From contig JAEIOE010000001.1 of assembly GCA_016342455.1 (NCBI GenBank), positions 1 to 64,000 on the forward strand: a stretch of DNA of 64,000 bases. The letters run 5' to 3'. Made by a program: the position numbers and the translations under genes. The DNA comes from Mycoplasmatota bacterium (GTDB lineage: Bacteria; Bacillota_I; Bacilli_A; Izemoplasmatales; Hujiaoplasmataceae). The first letter of the stretch is position 1. The number at the start of each line of letters is the position of its first letter. The notes under the pieces are model-generated. The model was not told the origin of the DNA. It did not search any database and was given only the letters and a program-made list of their open reading frames with translations. Below, in pieces: positions 30,843-38,763 of the stretch.

Positions 30843-32054
30843 ATGAAAAAAGATAAATTTTTAATTATTATTTTCTTCTTGGTTCAAAATACAATTCATA
30901 ATATGGGGCATCCTGTAACGCCTGAGTTCGTAAAGAGTTTAGGAATACCTGATTATATGTTTGGGGTATTCTTTGCGATGATGAGTCTTGGACTAGTTAT
31001 AGGCGGACCGTTATGGGGCGCTTTAGGCGATAGAGGAAAGAAAAAAATATATATAGTTTTAGGATTAACGCTTTATAGTATAGGTCAATTCGGATTCGGT
31101 TACAGTAACAATCAATACTTAATGGTATTTTTTAGATTAATAAGTGGGTTTGGCGTTGTCGCCGCAATAACTTTATTAACAACTCATCTGATTGAAATGA
31201 CCGATAAGGCAGAGAGGGCCAAATATTTAGCGCTTATTGGAGCCGCAGTTACTTTAGGAGCTTCATTAGGTTATTATCTAGGCGGATTTATTGCAGAGAA
31301 TTCATTTACGCAAGCTTTATTTAATATAACGAATAAAAGAGAAATATTTTTAATTCAAGCATTACTGAACTTCGGTTATATTGGCTTTATATTAATTGCA
31401 TTTAAAGAACGCGAGTGTAAATTTCCAAGACAAGTTAAAATTAGTTTATTTAAGAGTCTCAAATCAGTTGGAAAAATTGATTATAGATTACTGCTATTTT
31501 TAATCGCTTTAGTCTTTATATCTATTGGACAAATTAATATTAATAAGTTTATTGATGTATATTTCTATGATCAAGGTTATGATTCTTTAGAATTAGGAAC
31601 ATTTAAAATGGTTATTGGAGTAGTAGCTTTATTAACTAGTATTTTCTTAGTTCCATTTTTCGCCAAAATTAGAAGACAGATCGGTTTAATGATTATAATT
31701 CAACTTTTATCAGCTATTATAGTATTTTATACTTTTAGATCGAATGATTTTATAAGGATTGTTTATTCAGTATTTATGATTTTTATACTATTAAAGGCAA
31801 TTTTTACTCCTTTAGAGCAAAATTATATTTCTTTACATGCTAAAGAGGGTGAATATGGTAGGGCTATGGGTACTAGGCAGTCTTTTATTTCTATCGGCTT
31901 TGTTATAGGTCCATTAGTTGGGGGATTCTTATATGAATTGAGTCCTACGCTATTATTTGACGCTTCAGCAATATCTTTTCTAATAGGATTTGCAATATTA
32001 ATATTGATTAGTTTTCTAAATAAAAGAGATTCTAAGACTAGTGAAACACTGTAA
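30843..32054 (+). CDS. Major facilitator superfamily transporter
   Basis: A 403-residue protein with about twelve hydrophobic helices. The MFS loop 2-3 motif appears as GGPLWGALGDRGKKK (residues ~53-68). A mid-protein cytosolic loop holds the charged FKERECKFPRQVK stretch. The second half contains GRAMGTRQSFISIGFVIGPLVGG, typical of drug/proton antiporters such as the TetA or MdtG type. The substrate cannot be assigned. It is monocistronic, with terminator and promoter of its own. Confidence 0.88.
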   Translation: MKKDKFLIIIFFLVQNTIHNMGHPVTPEFVKSLGIPDYMFGVFFAMMSLGLVIGGPLWGALGDRGKKKIYIVLGLTLYSIGQFGFGYSNNQYLMVFFRLISGFGVVAAITLLTTHLIEMTDKAERAKYLALIGAAVTLGASLGYYLGGFIAENSFTQALFNITNKREIFLIQALLNFGYIGFILIAFKERECKFPRQVKISLFKSLKSVGKIDYRLLLFLIALVFISIGQININKFIDVYFYDQGYDSLELGTFKMVIGVVALLTSIFLVPFFAKIRRQIGLMIIIQLLSAIIVFYTFRSNDFIRIVYSVFMIFILLKAIFTPLEQNYISLHAKEGEYGRAMGTRQSFISIGFVIGPLVGGFLYELSPTLLFDASAISFLIGFAILILISFLNKRDSKTSETL

Positions 32055-32079
32055 ATACAGTATTCACTAGTTTTTTTTA
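32037..32079 (+). terminator. Intrinsic terminator of the MFS gene
   Basis: ACTAGTGAA (32037-32045) pairs with TTCACTAGT (32063-32071), with an inner ACTGT/ACAGT stem, and runs into eight T. The stem overlaps the last codons and the stop. Confidence 0.88.
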
Positions 32080-32098
32080 ACGATTTATCTTAGGGATA

Positions 32099-32127
32099 TT
32101 GTATATTTTGTTCTTCCTATTTATAAT
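32099..32127 (+). promoter_or_regulatory. Promoter of the CASTOR/POLLUX-like channel gene
   Basis: TTGTAT and TATAAT are separated by 17 bases, 24 bases before the GTG start. Confidence 0.6.
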
Positions 32128-32151
32128 ATTATTAAGAAGGCAGGTACAATT

Positions 32152-33969
32152 GTGAAAAAACTAAAAGCTAGATTATCAAAGGCAAAAAGTTTCTTGAGTG
32201 TGAAAACTTACAAGCACCCAAGGATTTTTGTTATTGGTACGATGTTGCTTATCAACATCGTTATTTTGGGTGTGGCGGCTTTAATTGCTTTAGGAATAGA
32301 TGATTCTTTTGATAGTTTTTTAGATGCTTTTGCTAACGGAAGCCTGAAATGGATGTTGACTCCGAATGCGATACTACAAATTGATAATCCTAGGACATTA
32401 TTTCTTGCTGTTGTAGTACTAGTGACAGGGATGATTCTATTTACCGGAACAATTATCGCTTTAACTACTAATGCAATTAAGGATTATTTTCAAAAGAAAA
32501 AATCAGGTTCAGGAAAAATCCATTTAGATAATCATATTGTAATTCTAAACTGGAATAATAAAGTGCCTGAATTAGTAGCCGATTTATTATATGTAGATGA
32601 AAAAGGACTCGAGGTAGTAATTTTAGCAGATATAAATAAAGAATATGCTGAAAAACAAATTATAAATGCTTTAAATCAAGAAAAGTTTAACGAAAAAGAA
32701 ATTAGCAGCTTAAATGTTATGGTTAAACCAGGAGACCCTTTGTTATATACTGAATTAGATGATATTTCAATTGAAAGAGCTAAATCTTTATTAATTATGA
32801 ATAAAGATATGCCTGAATCAGTTATTAAAGGATTGTCTAAATCAGATTTAAATGTTATTAAAGTAATCTTAAACATTGGGAGAGTTGATTTTATATATGA
32901 TCCACCTATTGTGGCTGAAATTAAAAGAATTGAAACAAAAGATAAAATTGAAACGATGTCTAGGGTTGTTAAATCATTACATGAACATATGATTATGCCT
33001 ATTTGTTTTGATAGAAGATTGGGCCAAATTATAGCACAAACAATTATTAACCCTTGTATGGAAGATATATATTTATCTTTGTTTTCTTTTGAAGACTCAG
33101 AAATATATCATTTAAAAGATAAAACTTTTGATAAATGTCTACTTGAAAACTCAGAAGCAATACCGGTAAGTATTAAAGGGAAAGATTTATTTGTTCTTTC
33201 ATTAACAAATAAAACAAAGAGTATTATTAAGAAAAAAGAATATGAAATAATAGACATAAAAATAGGGAAAGTAAAACAAATAGATAATTTGGATGTGTTT
33301 ATAGTAGGCACTAATAACAAACTCAAATTTATTATGGACTCATTCTTGGAGTATGAAAAATTATATAATAACGAATTTAAAGCCCTTTATGTTGAAGAGA
33401 AGAATTTAAAAGCAATGGTGAAGCAGTTAAATGAGTCTGATAAAAAGTCTACAATCGTTTTATTAAGTGATGAATTACAAGAACTAGATAGTTTAGATGC
33501 AAATGTAATAGACAACTTAATATATCTGCAGGGAAATATAAAGAATGATAATGTTAATATAATCGTTGAATTATTAGATCCTAAAAACGATCATATTATA
33601 AAAGACTTTGATATAGACAATACAATTATTTCAAACAAAATCATTTCTTTATTATTAAGCAAACTTGCTCTGTATAAAGAAACCGCTTCATTCTATGAAA
33701 ATTTATTAACGATGAAATCTGATGTGACTGGCAAGGATGATCAAAACATATTTATAGTGAAGGCAAGCGAAATTATAAAAGATAGTTTACCGCTTCATTT
33801 TAGTTCCATTAAACAGTTCATTATCTCTTTATATACTTCAACAAAAAAAGTTTATATTCCCTTAGGGATAATAAGAGAAAAATCAATTAAAATTTTTTCA
33901 GGTGATATGACAGAATCCAAAGAGTTTCTTATAAAGAAGTTGGACCAGATAGTTTTGATTAAAATTTAA
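32152..33969 (+). CDS. CASTOR/POLLUX-like ion channel with RCK domains
   Basis: A 605-residue protein starting at GTG 32152 with AAGGCAGG upstream. Two transmembrane helices are at about 25-47 and 80-105, with a pore-loop-like segment between them (GSLKWMLTPNAILQIDNPRTLF). The cytosolic part begins with HIVILNWNNKVPELVADLL, which matches the Rossmann-type RCK fold of CASTOR/POLLUX channels (LNWN in place of GxGxxG), and a second regulatory module follows (IDNLDVFIVGTNNKLKFIMDSFLEYE). Plant relatives are nuclear cation channels; bacterial members are poorly studied, so ion and ligand are unknown. It is followed by the Nudix gene, 30 bases on. Confidence 0.75.
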   Translation: MKKLKARLSKAKSFLSVKTYKHPRIFVIGTMLLINIVILGVAALIALGIDDSFDSFLDAFANGSLKWMLTPNAILQIDNPRTLFLAVVVLVTGMILFTGTIIALTTNAIKDYFQKKKSGSGKIHLDNHIVILNWNNKVPELVADLLYVDEKGLEVVILADINKEYAEKQIINALNQEKFNEKEISSLNVMVKPGDPLLYTELDDISIERAKSLLIMNKDMPESVIKGLSKSDLNVIKVILNIGRVDFIYDPPIVAEIKRIETKDKIETMSRVVKSLHEHMIMPICFDRRLGQIIAQTIINPCMEDIYLSLFSFEDSEIYHLKDKTFDKCLLENSEAIPVSIKGKDLFVLSLTNKTKSIIKKKEYEIIDIKIGKVKQIDNLDVFIVGTNNKLKFIMDSFLEYEKLYNNEFKALYVEEKNLKAMVKQLNESDKKSTIVLLSDELQELDSLDANVIDNLIYLQGNIKNDNVNIIVELLDPKNDHIIKDFDIDNTIISNKIISLLLSKLALYKETASFYENLLTMKSDVTGKDDQNIFIVKASEIIKDSLPLHFSSIKQFIISLYTSTKKVYIPLGIIREKSIKIFSGDMTESKEFLIKKLDQIVLIKI

Positions 33970-33999
33970 TAAAAAATAAAAATTCACAAAGGACATAGT

Positions 34000-34401
34000 A
34001 TGAAAAAAGAAAAATCATGTGGTTGTGTAGTGTTTAATGAAGAAAAAAAAGTCTTGTTGGTAAGGATGCGTCAAGGTCATTATTCATTTCCAAAAGGACA
34101 TGTTGAAGAAAATGAGAGTGAATATCAAACAGCAATAAGAGAAGTGAAGGAAGAAACGAATATTGAATGCGAAATAATAGATGGATTTCGCTGTATTAGT
34201 ACATATTCTCCTTTTCCTAAAGTTGTAAAAGATGTAGTGTTTTTTGTAGCAAAATCTACGACAAATGATATAATAATTCAAGAAGAAGAAGTCAGTTCTT
34301 GCGGGTTTTACAGTGTTGAGGAAATTAGGAATTTACTAACGTTTAGTAACGATTTAGATGTTTTTTTAAAGGCCGTGGAATTTTTTGATACTTGTGATTG
34401 A
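34000..34401 (+). CDS. Nudix hydrolase
   Basis: A 133-residue Nudix protein. The box fits GX5EX7REUXEEXGU as GHVEENESEYQTAIREVKEETNIE at residues ~31-54 with one substitution (Thr in place of Gly). The strand before it reads VVFNEEKKVLLVRMRQGHYSFPK, resembling diadenosine polyphosphate hydrolases (MutT/Ap4A type). The Nudix box is preserved, so it should be an active pyrophosphohydrolase, but its substrate cannot be inferred. It lies just downstream of the channel gene with AAAGGA as ribosome-binding site. The lysine operon follows after 406 noncoding bases, of which the first ~140 hold nothing I can identify. Confidence 0.9.
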   Translation: MKKEKSCGCVVFNEEKKVLLVRMRQGHYSFPKGHVEENESEYQTAIREVKEETNIECEIIDGFRCISTYSPFPKVVKDVVFFVAKSTTNDIIIQEEEVSSCGFYSVEEIRNLLTFSNDLDVFLKAVEFFDTCD

Positions 34402-34543
34402 AAAACCTCACTTTTTCTAAAATTTAAAAATACTTCAAAATTAAGATATAAATTCGATACAAAAATTCTAATAGAAATCATGAAAATATTTGTATAAAAA
34501 CAAGTTGAAATAATTAGGTGATTTTTATAGATTTATTTACATA

Positions 34544-34572
34544 TTGACAACGCTTTCTTTATTCAGTATAAT
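34544..34572 (+). promoter_or_regulatory. Sigma-A promoter of the lysine fermentation operon
   Basis: Consensus TTGACA (34544-34549) and TATAAT (34567-34572) are separated by exactly 17 bases. Transcription should begin near 34579, shortly before the riboswitch. Confidence 0.88.
34545..34558 (+). promoter_or_regulatory. cre-like CcpA operator over the -35 box
   Basis: TGACAACGCTTTCT matches the catabolite responsive element consensus TGWAARCGYTWNCW at 13 of 14 positions (mismatch at position 4). It overlaps the -35 box, a position where binding would block RNA polymerase. HprK, which makes the CcpA corepressor, is encoded at 23.3 kb. Function is inferred. Confidence 0.55.
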
Positions 34573-34591
34573 GACTATATAATTAAATAAA

Positions 34592-34754
34592 AACAGAGGC
34601 GCAATTTATTGGTATTTTATTGGTATTAAAAGACGAACCTTTTCAATAAATGAAGGAATAAGTTGCCGAAAGAGATGATTTGTTCGGGAAATTATTATCT
34701 TGATATACAAACGTACAGTTTGCTTATTGCCATTTAAAAAAATGGAGAGCTGTT
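34592..34754 (+). promoter_or_regulatory. Lysine riboswitch (L-box) aptamer
   Basis: The leader carries L-box core sequences in order. AGAGGCGC follows P1, then AAGGAATAAGTTGCCGAAAG (consensus GCCGAAR), TTCGGGAA and the closing GGAGAGCT. P1 is formed by AACAG (34592-34596) and CTGTT (34750-34754). It lies between the promoter and a lysine-degradation operon. Family knowledge says L-box RNAs bind lysine. The arrangement with the terminator predicts activation by lysine. Confidence 0.85.
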
Positions 34755-34784
34755 ATATTCGCATGAATATAATGGCTCTTTTTT
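34746..34784 (+). terminator. Riboswitch-controlled intrinsic terminator
   Basis: AGAGCTGTTATATTC (34746-34760), loop GCAT, GAATATAATGGCTCT (34765-34779): 15 pairs including two G-U, followed by six T. Its 5' arm contains the complete 3' strand of aptamer P1, so ligand-bound P1 and this hairpin are mutually exclusive. Confidence 0.87.
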
Positions 34785-34807
34785 ATTTATCTCAGGAGGA
34801 GAGAATT

Positions 34808-35236
34808 ATGAACAGTTTTAGTATTAACGAATTAAAAGTAGGAGATTTTGGTGAAGTAAAAAAAGCATTCACTGAAAAAGAAGTATTAACATTTGCGGAA
34901 TTAACAACAGACAGAAATCCTGCACATGTGGATAAAGAGTATGCTAGTAAAACAATGTTTAAAAAACAAATAGTGCATGGTATGTATGTAGGGTCTTTAT
35001 TTAGTGCGATATTTGGTGTTGATATGCCTGGCTTAGGTAGCATCTATATTAAACAATCCTTAAAATTCACAAAACCTGTATACTTTGGCGATGAAATTAC
35101 AGCTAAAGCAACAGTTAAAGAAATAAAAATAGATAGAAACAGAGTGGTATTTGATTGTGTAGCCACAAATCAAAACGGCGATACTGTTATAGTAGGCGAA
35201 GCTGAAATCATGCCACCGAAAAAGGAGGTAAAATGA
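34808..35236 (+). CDS. MaoC-like (R)-specific enoyl-CoA hydratase
   Basis: A 142-residue hot-dog protein starting at ATG 34808 with AGGAGGA upstream; a longer upstream frame would run through the riboswitch terminator. It shows the hydratase-2 motif FAELTTDRNPAHVDKEYA with the catalytic Asp and His, followed by IVHGMYVGSLFSAIFG. PhaJ-type family members interconvert crotonyl-CoA and (R)-3-hydroxybutyryl-CoA. As first gene of the lysine operon, it may handle C4-CoA intermediates from 3-aminobutyryl-CoA. It is not a standard step of the textbook pathway, so the role is inferred. It overlaps the next gene by four bases. Confidence 0.8.
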   Translation: MNSFSINELKVGDFGEVKKAFTEKEVLTFAELTTDRNPAHVDKEYASKTMFKKQIVHGMYVGSLFSAIFGVDMPGLGSIYIKQSLKFTKPVYFGDEITAKATVKEIKIDRNRVVFDCVATNQNGDTVIVGEAEIMPPKKEVK

Positions 35237-35886
35237 GAAGTTTCATCAATGCTGAAAAATTTATTGCTCTATTAGAAGACGGAATGAGCATAATGGTTGG
35301 AGGATTCTTAACGAACGGAACCCCTGAAGGGTTAATTGATTTGGTTATTGAATCTAATGTTAAAGATTTAACTATTATTTGTAATGATGGTGGGTATCCC
35401 GATAAAGGTGTGGGAAGACTTGTTGTTAATAATCAAGTTAAGAAGGTTATTGTCTCTCATATTGGAACAAATCCAATGATAGGAACACTAATGTCAGAAC
35501 AGAAATTAGAGGTTGAGTTGGTACCTCAAGGAACATTGGCTGAAAGAATCAGAGCTTATGGTGCTGGATTAGGTGGTATTTTAACGCAAACAGGTTTAGA
35601 TACTTTAGTTCAAGAAGGCAAACAAATAATTGAAGTGAATGGAAAAAAATATTTGCTAGAAGAAGCTTTAGGTGCTGATATTGCTTTAATTGGCGGAGCT
35701 ATTGCTGATAATTATGGAAACTTAAAATACAATAAGACAATGAGAAACTTTAATCCTTTAATGGCTACAGCTTGTAAAGTTGTTGTTTGTGAGCCTAGGA
35801 AAATCGTTGATAAAATTAATTCAGAAAATGTAATTACTCCACATCCTTTTGTGGATTATATTTTGGTGGGTGAATATAATGACTGA
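35233..35886 (+). CDS. ctfA: CoA-transferase subunit A (butyrate-acetoacetate type)
   Basis: A 217-residue family I CoA-transferase alpha subunit, with MVGGFLTNGTPEGLIDLVI near the N terminus and a GTLAERIRAYGAGLGG stretch. In lysine fermentation this enzyme moves CoA from butyryl-CoA onto the acetoacetate released by Kce, giving butyrate and acetoacetyl-CoA. Substrate choice is inferred from operon content; the family also includes acetate and succinate CoA-transferases. It overlaps its beta-subunit gene by eight bases. Confidence 0.88.
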   Translation: MRSFINAEKFIALLEDGMSIMVGGFLTNGTPEGLIDLVIESNVKDLTIICNDGGYPDKGVGRLVVNNQVKKVIVSHIGTNPMIGTLMSEQKLEVELVPQGTLAERIRAYGAGLGGILTQTGLDTLVQEGKQIIEVNGKKYLLEEALGADIALIGGAIADNYGNLKYNKTMRNFNPLMATACKVVVCEPRKIVDKINSENVITPHPFVDYILVGEYND

Positions 35887-36532
35887 TAAACAAATAATAG
35901 CAGCAAGAATAGCTTTAGAGCTTAATGATGGAGATCTAGTTAATTTAGGTATAGGAATACCTACTTTAGTTGCTAATTATGTTCCAGCAGATAAAACTGT
36001 AACATTTCAAGCCGAAAATGGAATTATCGGTTTGGGTGGATTAGTAGAGGATGAAACTGAAATTGTGAATGCCGGAGGTATGGGGGCGAGTATCTTAGAA
36101 GGAGGATCCTTTATAGATTCAGCTACCTCATTTGCTTTTATTAGGGGCGGACATATTGATGTAACAGTTTTAGGTGCTTTAGAGGTTGATCAAGAAGGAT
36201 CTTTAGCTTCTTGGATTATCCCCGGAAAAAAAGTTCCTGGTATGGGCGGAGCAATGGATTTAGTTACTGGAGCAAAAAAAGTAATCATAGCTACCAAACA
36301 TACAAACCGAGGTATCCCCAAAATATTAAAAAAATGTAGATTGCCTTTAACAGCAGCTCATCAAGTTAATTTAATTGTCACAGAAATGGCTGTAATGGAA
36401 GTTAGCAAGGCTGGCTTGGAGTTATTAGAGGTACACCCTAATTATTCAATAGAGGACGTAATAAAGGCTACAGAAGCTGAATTAATTATAAATAAAGTAT
36501 TACCAATGAAAGGACTATCTGATGAAAACTAA
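35879..36532 (+). CDS. ctfB: CoA-transferase subunit B
   Basis: A 217-residue beta subunit starting at ATG 35879 within the end of ctfA. The catalytic glutamate is in [11 protein letters not shown] (about residue 46), which forms the covalent CoA thioester. [13 protein letters not shown] and the later [23 protein letters not shown] are typical of AtoA/CtfB. It overlaps the next gene (kal) by eleven bases. Its partner is the subunit encoded immediately upstream. Confidence 0.9.
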   Translation: MTDKQIIAARIALELNDGDLVNLGIGIPTLVANYVPADKTVTFQAENGIIGLGGLVEDETEIVNAGGMGASILEGGSFIDSATSFAFIRGGHIDVTVLGALEVDQEGSLASWIIPGKKVPGMGGAMDLVTGAKKVIIATKHTNRGIPKILKKCRLPLTAAHQVNLIVTEMAVMEVSKAGLELLEVHPNYSIEDVIKATEAELIINKVLPMKGLSDEN

Positions 36533-36899
36533 ATTAAGAATAAGAATGTCAAACCATGATGCCCATTATGGTGGTAATTTAGTAGATGGAGCTAGAATAT
36601 TAGGATTATTCGGAGATGCAGCTACTGAATTGTTGGTTAGACACGATGGCGATGAAGGTTTATTTAGAGCTTATGAGAAAGTTGATTTTTTAGCGCCGGT
36701 ATATGCGGGAGATTTTTTGGAAATAGAAGCTGAAATCGTTAAAGAAGGTCAAACTTCTCGAAAAATGGAATTCTTTTGTTATAAAGTTATAGAAGCAAAA
36801 CCTGAAATTTCTCCAAGTGCATGTGATGTACTTGAAGAAAGACTATTAACTACATATGCTATTGGAACTTGTATTGTTCCTAAAGAATTACAAAGATAA
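36522..36899 (+). CDS. kal: 3-aminobutyryl-CoA ammonia-lyase (Kal)
   Basis: Kal deaminates L-3-aminobutyryl-CoA to crotonyl-CoA. This is a 125-residue hot-dog protein whose start, [44 protein letters not shown] in outline, and size fit Kal from lysine fermenters. It is located next to kce and kdd, the standard arrangement in known clusters. Its stop is one base from the kce start. Confidence 0.9.
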   Translation: MKTKLRIRMSNHDAHYGGNLVDGARILGLFGDAATELLVRHDGDEGLFRAYEKVDFLAPVYAGDFLEIEAEIVKEGQTSRKMEFFCYKVIEAKPEISPSACDVLEERLLTTYAIGTCIVPKELQR

Positions 36900-36900
36900 A

Positions 36901-37740
36901 ATGGAAAAATTAATAATAACTTGCGCTATAACTGGTGCAGAAGTTACAAAAGAAGTCAATCCAGCAGTTCCTTACACTATAGAAGAAATGGCCCAATCAG
37001 CTTATGAAGCATATAAGGCGGGAGCTTCTATCATTCATTTACATGCAAGATATGATGATGGTACTCCAACTCAAGATAAGGTTAGATTTAAAGCGTTAGC
37101 AGATGCTATATTAGAAAAGTGTCCAGACGTTATTGTACAAGTGTCTACAGGCGGAGCGGTTGGCATGAGTAGAGATGAAAGATTGGATGTTTTAAATATA
37201 TCTCCAGAGATGGCTACATTGGATTGTGGTACGCTTAACTTCGGCGGAGATGATATCTTTGTTAATACAGAAAATGATATTAAGTATTTTGCAGAAAAGA
37301 TGAATAATTTGGGTGTAAGATATGAAATGGAATGTTTTGAAAAGGGACATATTGATACCACCCTAAGATTTATTAAAAAAGGAATCATTCAAAACCATTT
37401 ACATTATTCCTTTGTTTTAGGAGTAAGAGGTGGAATGACTGGAGAAGAAAGAGATTTCTTGTTTTTGAAAGAAAGTATTCCAAGCTCAGCTACTTTTTCT
37501 GTTGCTGGCATTGGAAAATATGAATTTTCTCTAGCGGAACTATCCATTAAGCATGGAGGTCATGTTAGAGTAGGTTTGGAAGATAATATATATTTGGAAA
37601 AAGGTATTTTGACTAAGTCTAATGCAGAACTAGTAGAAAAAGTAGTTAAAATAGCTAAAAAATATGGCAGAGAAATCGCAACACCTTGTGAGACAAGAAA
37701 AATACTTGAAATGGAGAAAAATAATGGAAAAACTATGTAA
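36901..37740 (+). CDS. kce: 3-keto-5-aminohexanoate cleavage enzyme (Kce)
   Basis: Kce, a BKACE-family (DUF849) zinc enzyme, condenses acetyl-CoA with 3-keto-5-aminohexanoate to give acetoacetate and L-3-aminobutyryl-CoA. The 279-residue protein from ATG 36901 has the zinc histidines in IIHLHARYDDG at positions 46 and 48. TGAEVTKE lies near the N terminus, and GIGKYEFSLAELSIKHGGHVRVGLEDN contains further conserved residues. An upstream in-frame ATG at 36856 would overlap kal by 44 bases and lacks family support. It overlaps kdd by 17 bases. Confidence 0.94.
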   Translation: MEKLIITCAITGAEVTKEVNPAVPYTIEEMAQSAYEAYKAGASIIHLHARYDDGTPTQDKVRFKALADAILEKCPDVIVQVSTGGAVGMSRDERLDVLNISPEMATLDCGTLNFGGDDIFVNTENDIKYFAEKMNNLGVRYEMECFEKGHIDTTLRFIKKGIIQNHLHYSFVLGVRGGMTGEERDFLFLKESIPSSATFSVAGIGKYEFSLAELSIKHGGHVRVGLEDNIYLEKGILTKSNAELVEKVVKIAKKYGREIATPCETRKILEMEKNNGKTM

Positions 37741-38761
37741 ATACGGAACTCATAGAGTAATTTACCCTTTAGGTGCTTTACCTCAATCAGCTGATAAATT
37801 AGATAATAATATGGTATGTCAAGATAACGAAATACTTATTCAAGTAAAAACGTTAAATATTGATTCTGCATCTTTTACGCAAATTGAAGACGCGGCGAAT
37901 AAAGATAAAGAAGAAATGAAAAGAATGATTTTAGAAATTGTAAATCAAAGAGGAAAAATGCAGAATCCAGTTACAGGTAGCGGAGGAATGCTACTAGGGA
38001 CTGTAAAGGAAGTAGGGAAAAGCATTGCTAAAGATGTTAAAGCTGGTGATGAAATAGCTTCATTAGTATCTTTGTCTCTAACCCCATTGAAAATAAATAA
38101 AATATTAGCTATCCATCTTGATAAAGATCAAGTGGATATAGAAGGAGAAGCAATTTTATTCGAAACAGGTATTTTCGCTAAAATCCCTTCGGATATTCCG
38201 TCACATATCGCATTAGCCGCTTTAGATGTAGCTGGGGCACCTGCGCAAGTTAAGAATCTAGTTAAAAAAGGGAATTCAGTATTAATTTTAGGAGCTGCGG
38301 GTAAGTCTGGGGTTTTATGTGCTTATGAAGCTAGAAAACAAGCTGGCCCTAATGGAAAAGTTATCGGAATAATTCACCATGATACACATCAAGCGGAATT
38401 AGAAGCTTTAAATATTTGTGATCATATAATGATTGGAAATGCAAAAAACCCAATGGAAATATATGAAAAAGTTATGGCTGTTACAAATAATGAAGGTGTA
38501 GATGTAACTATTAATGTTGTTAATGTTCAAAATACAGAGATGGCTTCAATTTTACCGACTAAGTCAACTGGGATTGTGTATTTCTTCAGTATGGCTACAT
38601 CTTTTACAAAAGCTGCTTTAGGCGCTGAAGGCATCGCTTCAGAAGCATTAATGATAATTGGAAACGGATACACTGCAAACCATGCAAAAATCACTTTAGA
38701 TATTTTAAGAGAATCTAAAGAAATGTTTTATTTATTTCAAAAACGATACGGGAAGGAATAA
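37724..38761 (+). CDS. kdd: L-erythro-3,5-diaminohexanoate dehydrogenase
   Basis: Kdd oxidises 3,5-diaminohexanoate to 3-keto-5-aminohexanoate with NAD(P)+. The 345-residue protein starts MEKLCKYGTHRVIYPLGALPQ, as in known Kdd; I therefore prefer ATG 37724 over the longer frame starting at 37664. A Rossmann-type glycine motif reads LILGAAGKSGVLCAYEARKQAG near residue 190. It overlaps kce and is two bases before kamA. Confidence 0.92.
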   Translation: MEKLCKYGTHRVIYPLGALPQSADKLDNNMVCQDNEILIQVKTLNIDSASFTQIEDAANKDKEEMKRMILEIVNQRGKMQNPVTGSGGMLLGTVKEVGKSIAKDVKAGDEIASLVSLSLTPLKINKILAIHLDKDQVDIEGEAILFETGIFAKIPSDIPSHIALAALDVAGAPAQVKNLVKKGNSVLILGAAGKSGVLCAYEARKQAGPNGKVIGIIHHDTHQAELEALNICDHIMIGNAKNPMEIYEKVMAVTNNEGVDVTINVVNVQNTEMASILPTKSTGIVYFFSMATSFTKAALGAEGIASEALMIIGNGYTANHAKITLDILRESKEMFYLFQKRYGKE

Positions 38762-38763
38762 TA

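Noticed and set aside
34700..35236. A longer start for the MaoC-like gene at 34700
   Set aside because: The frame would run through the riboswitch 3' end and the terminator hairpin; ATG 34808 has AGGAGGA.
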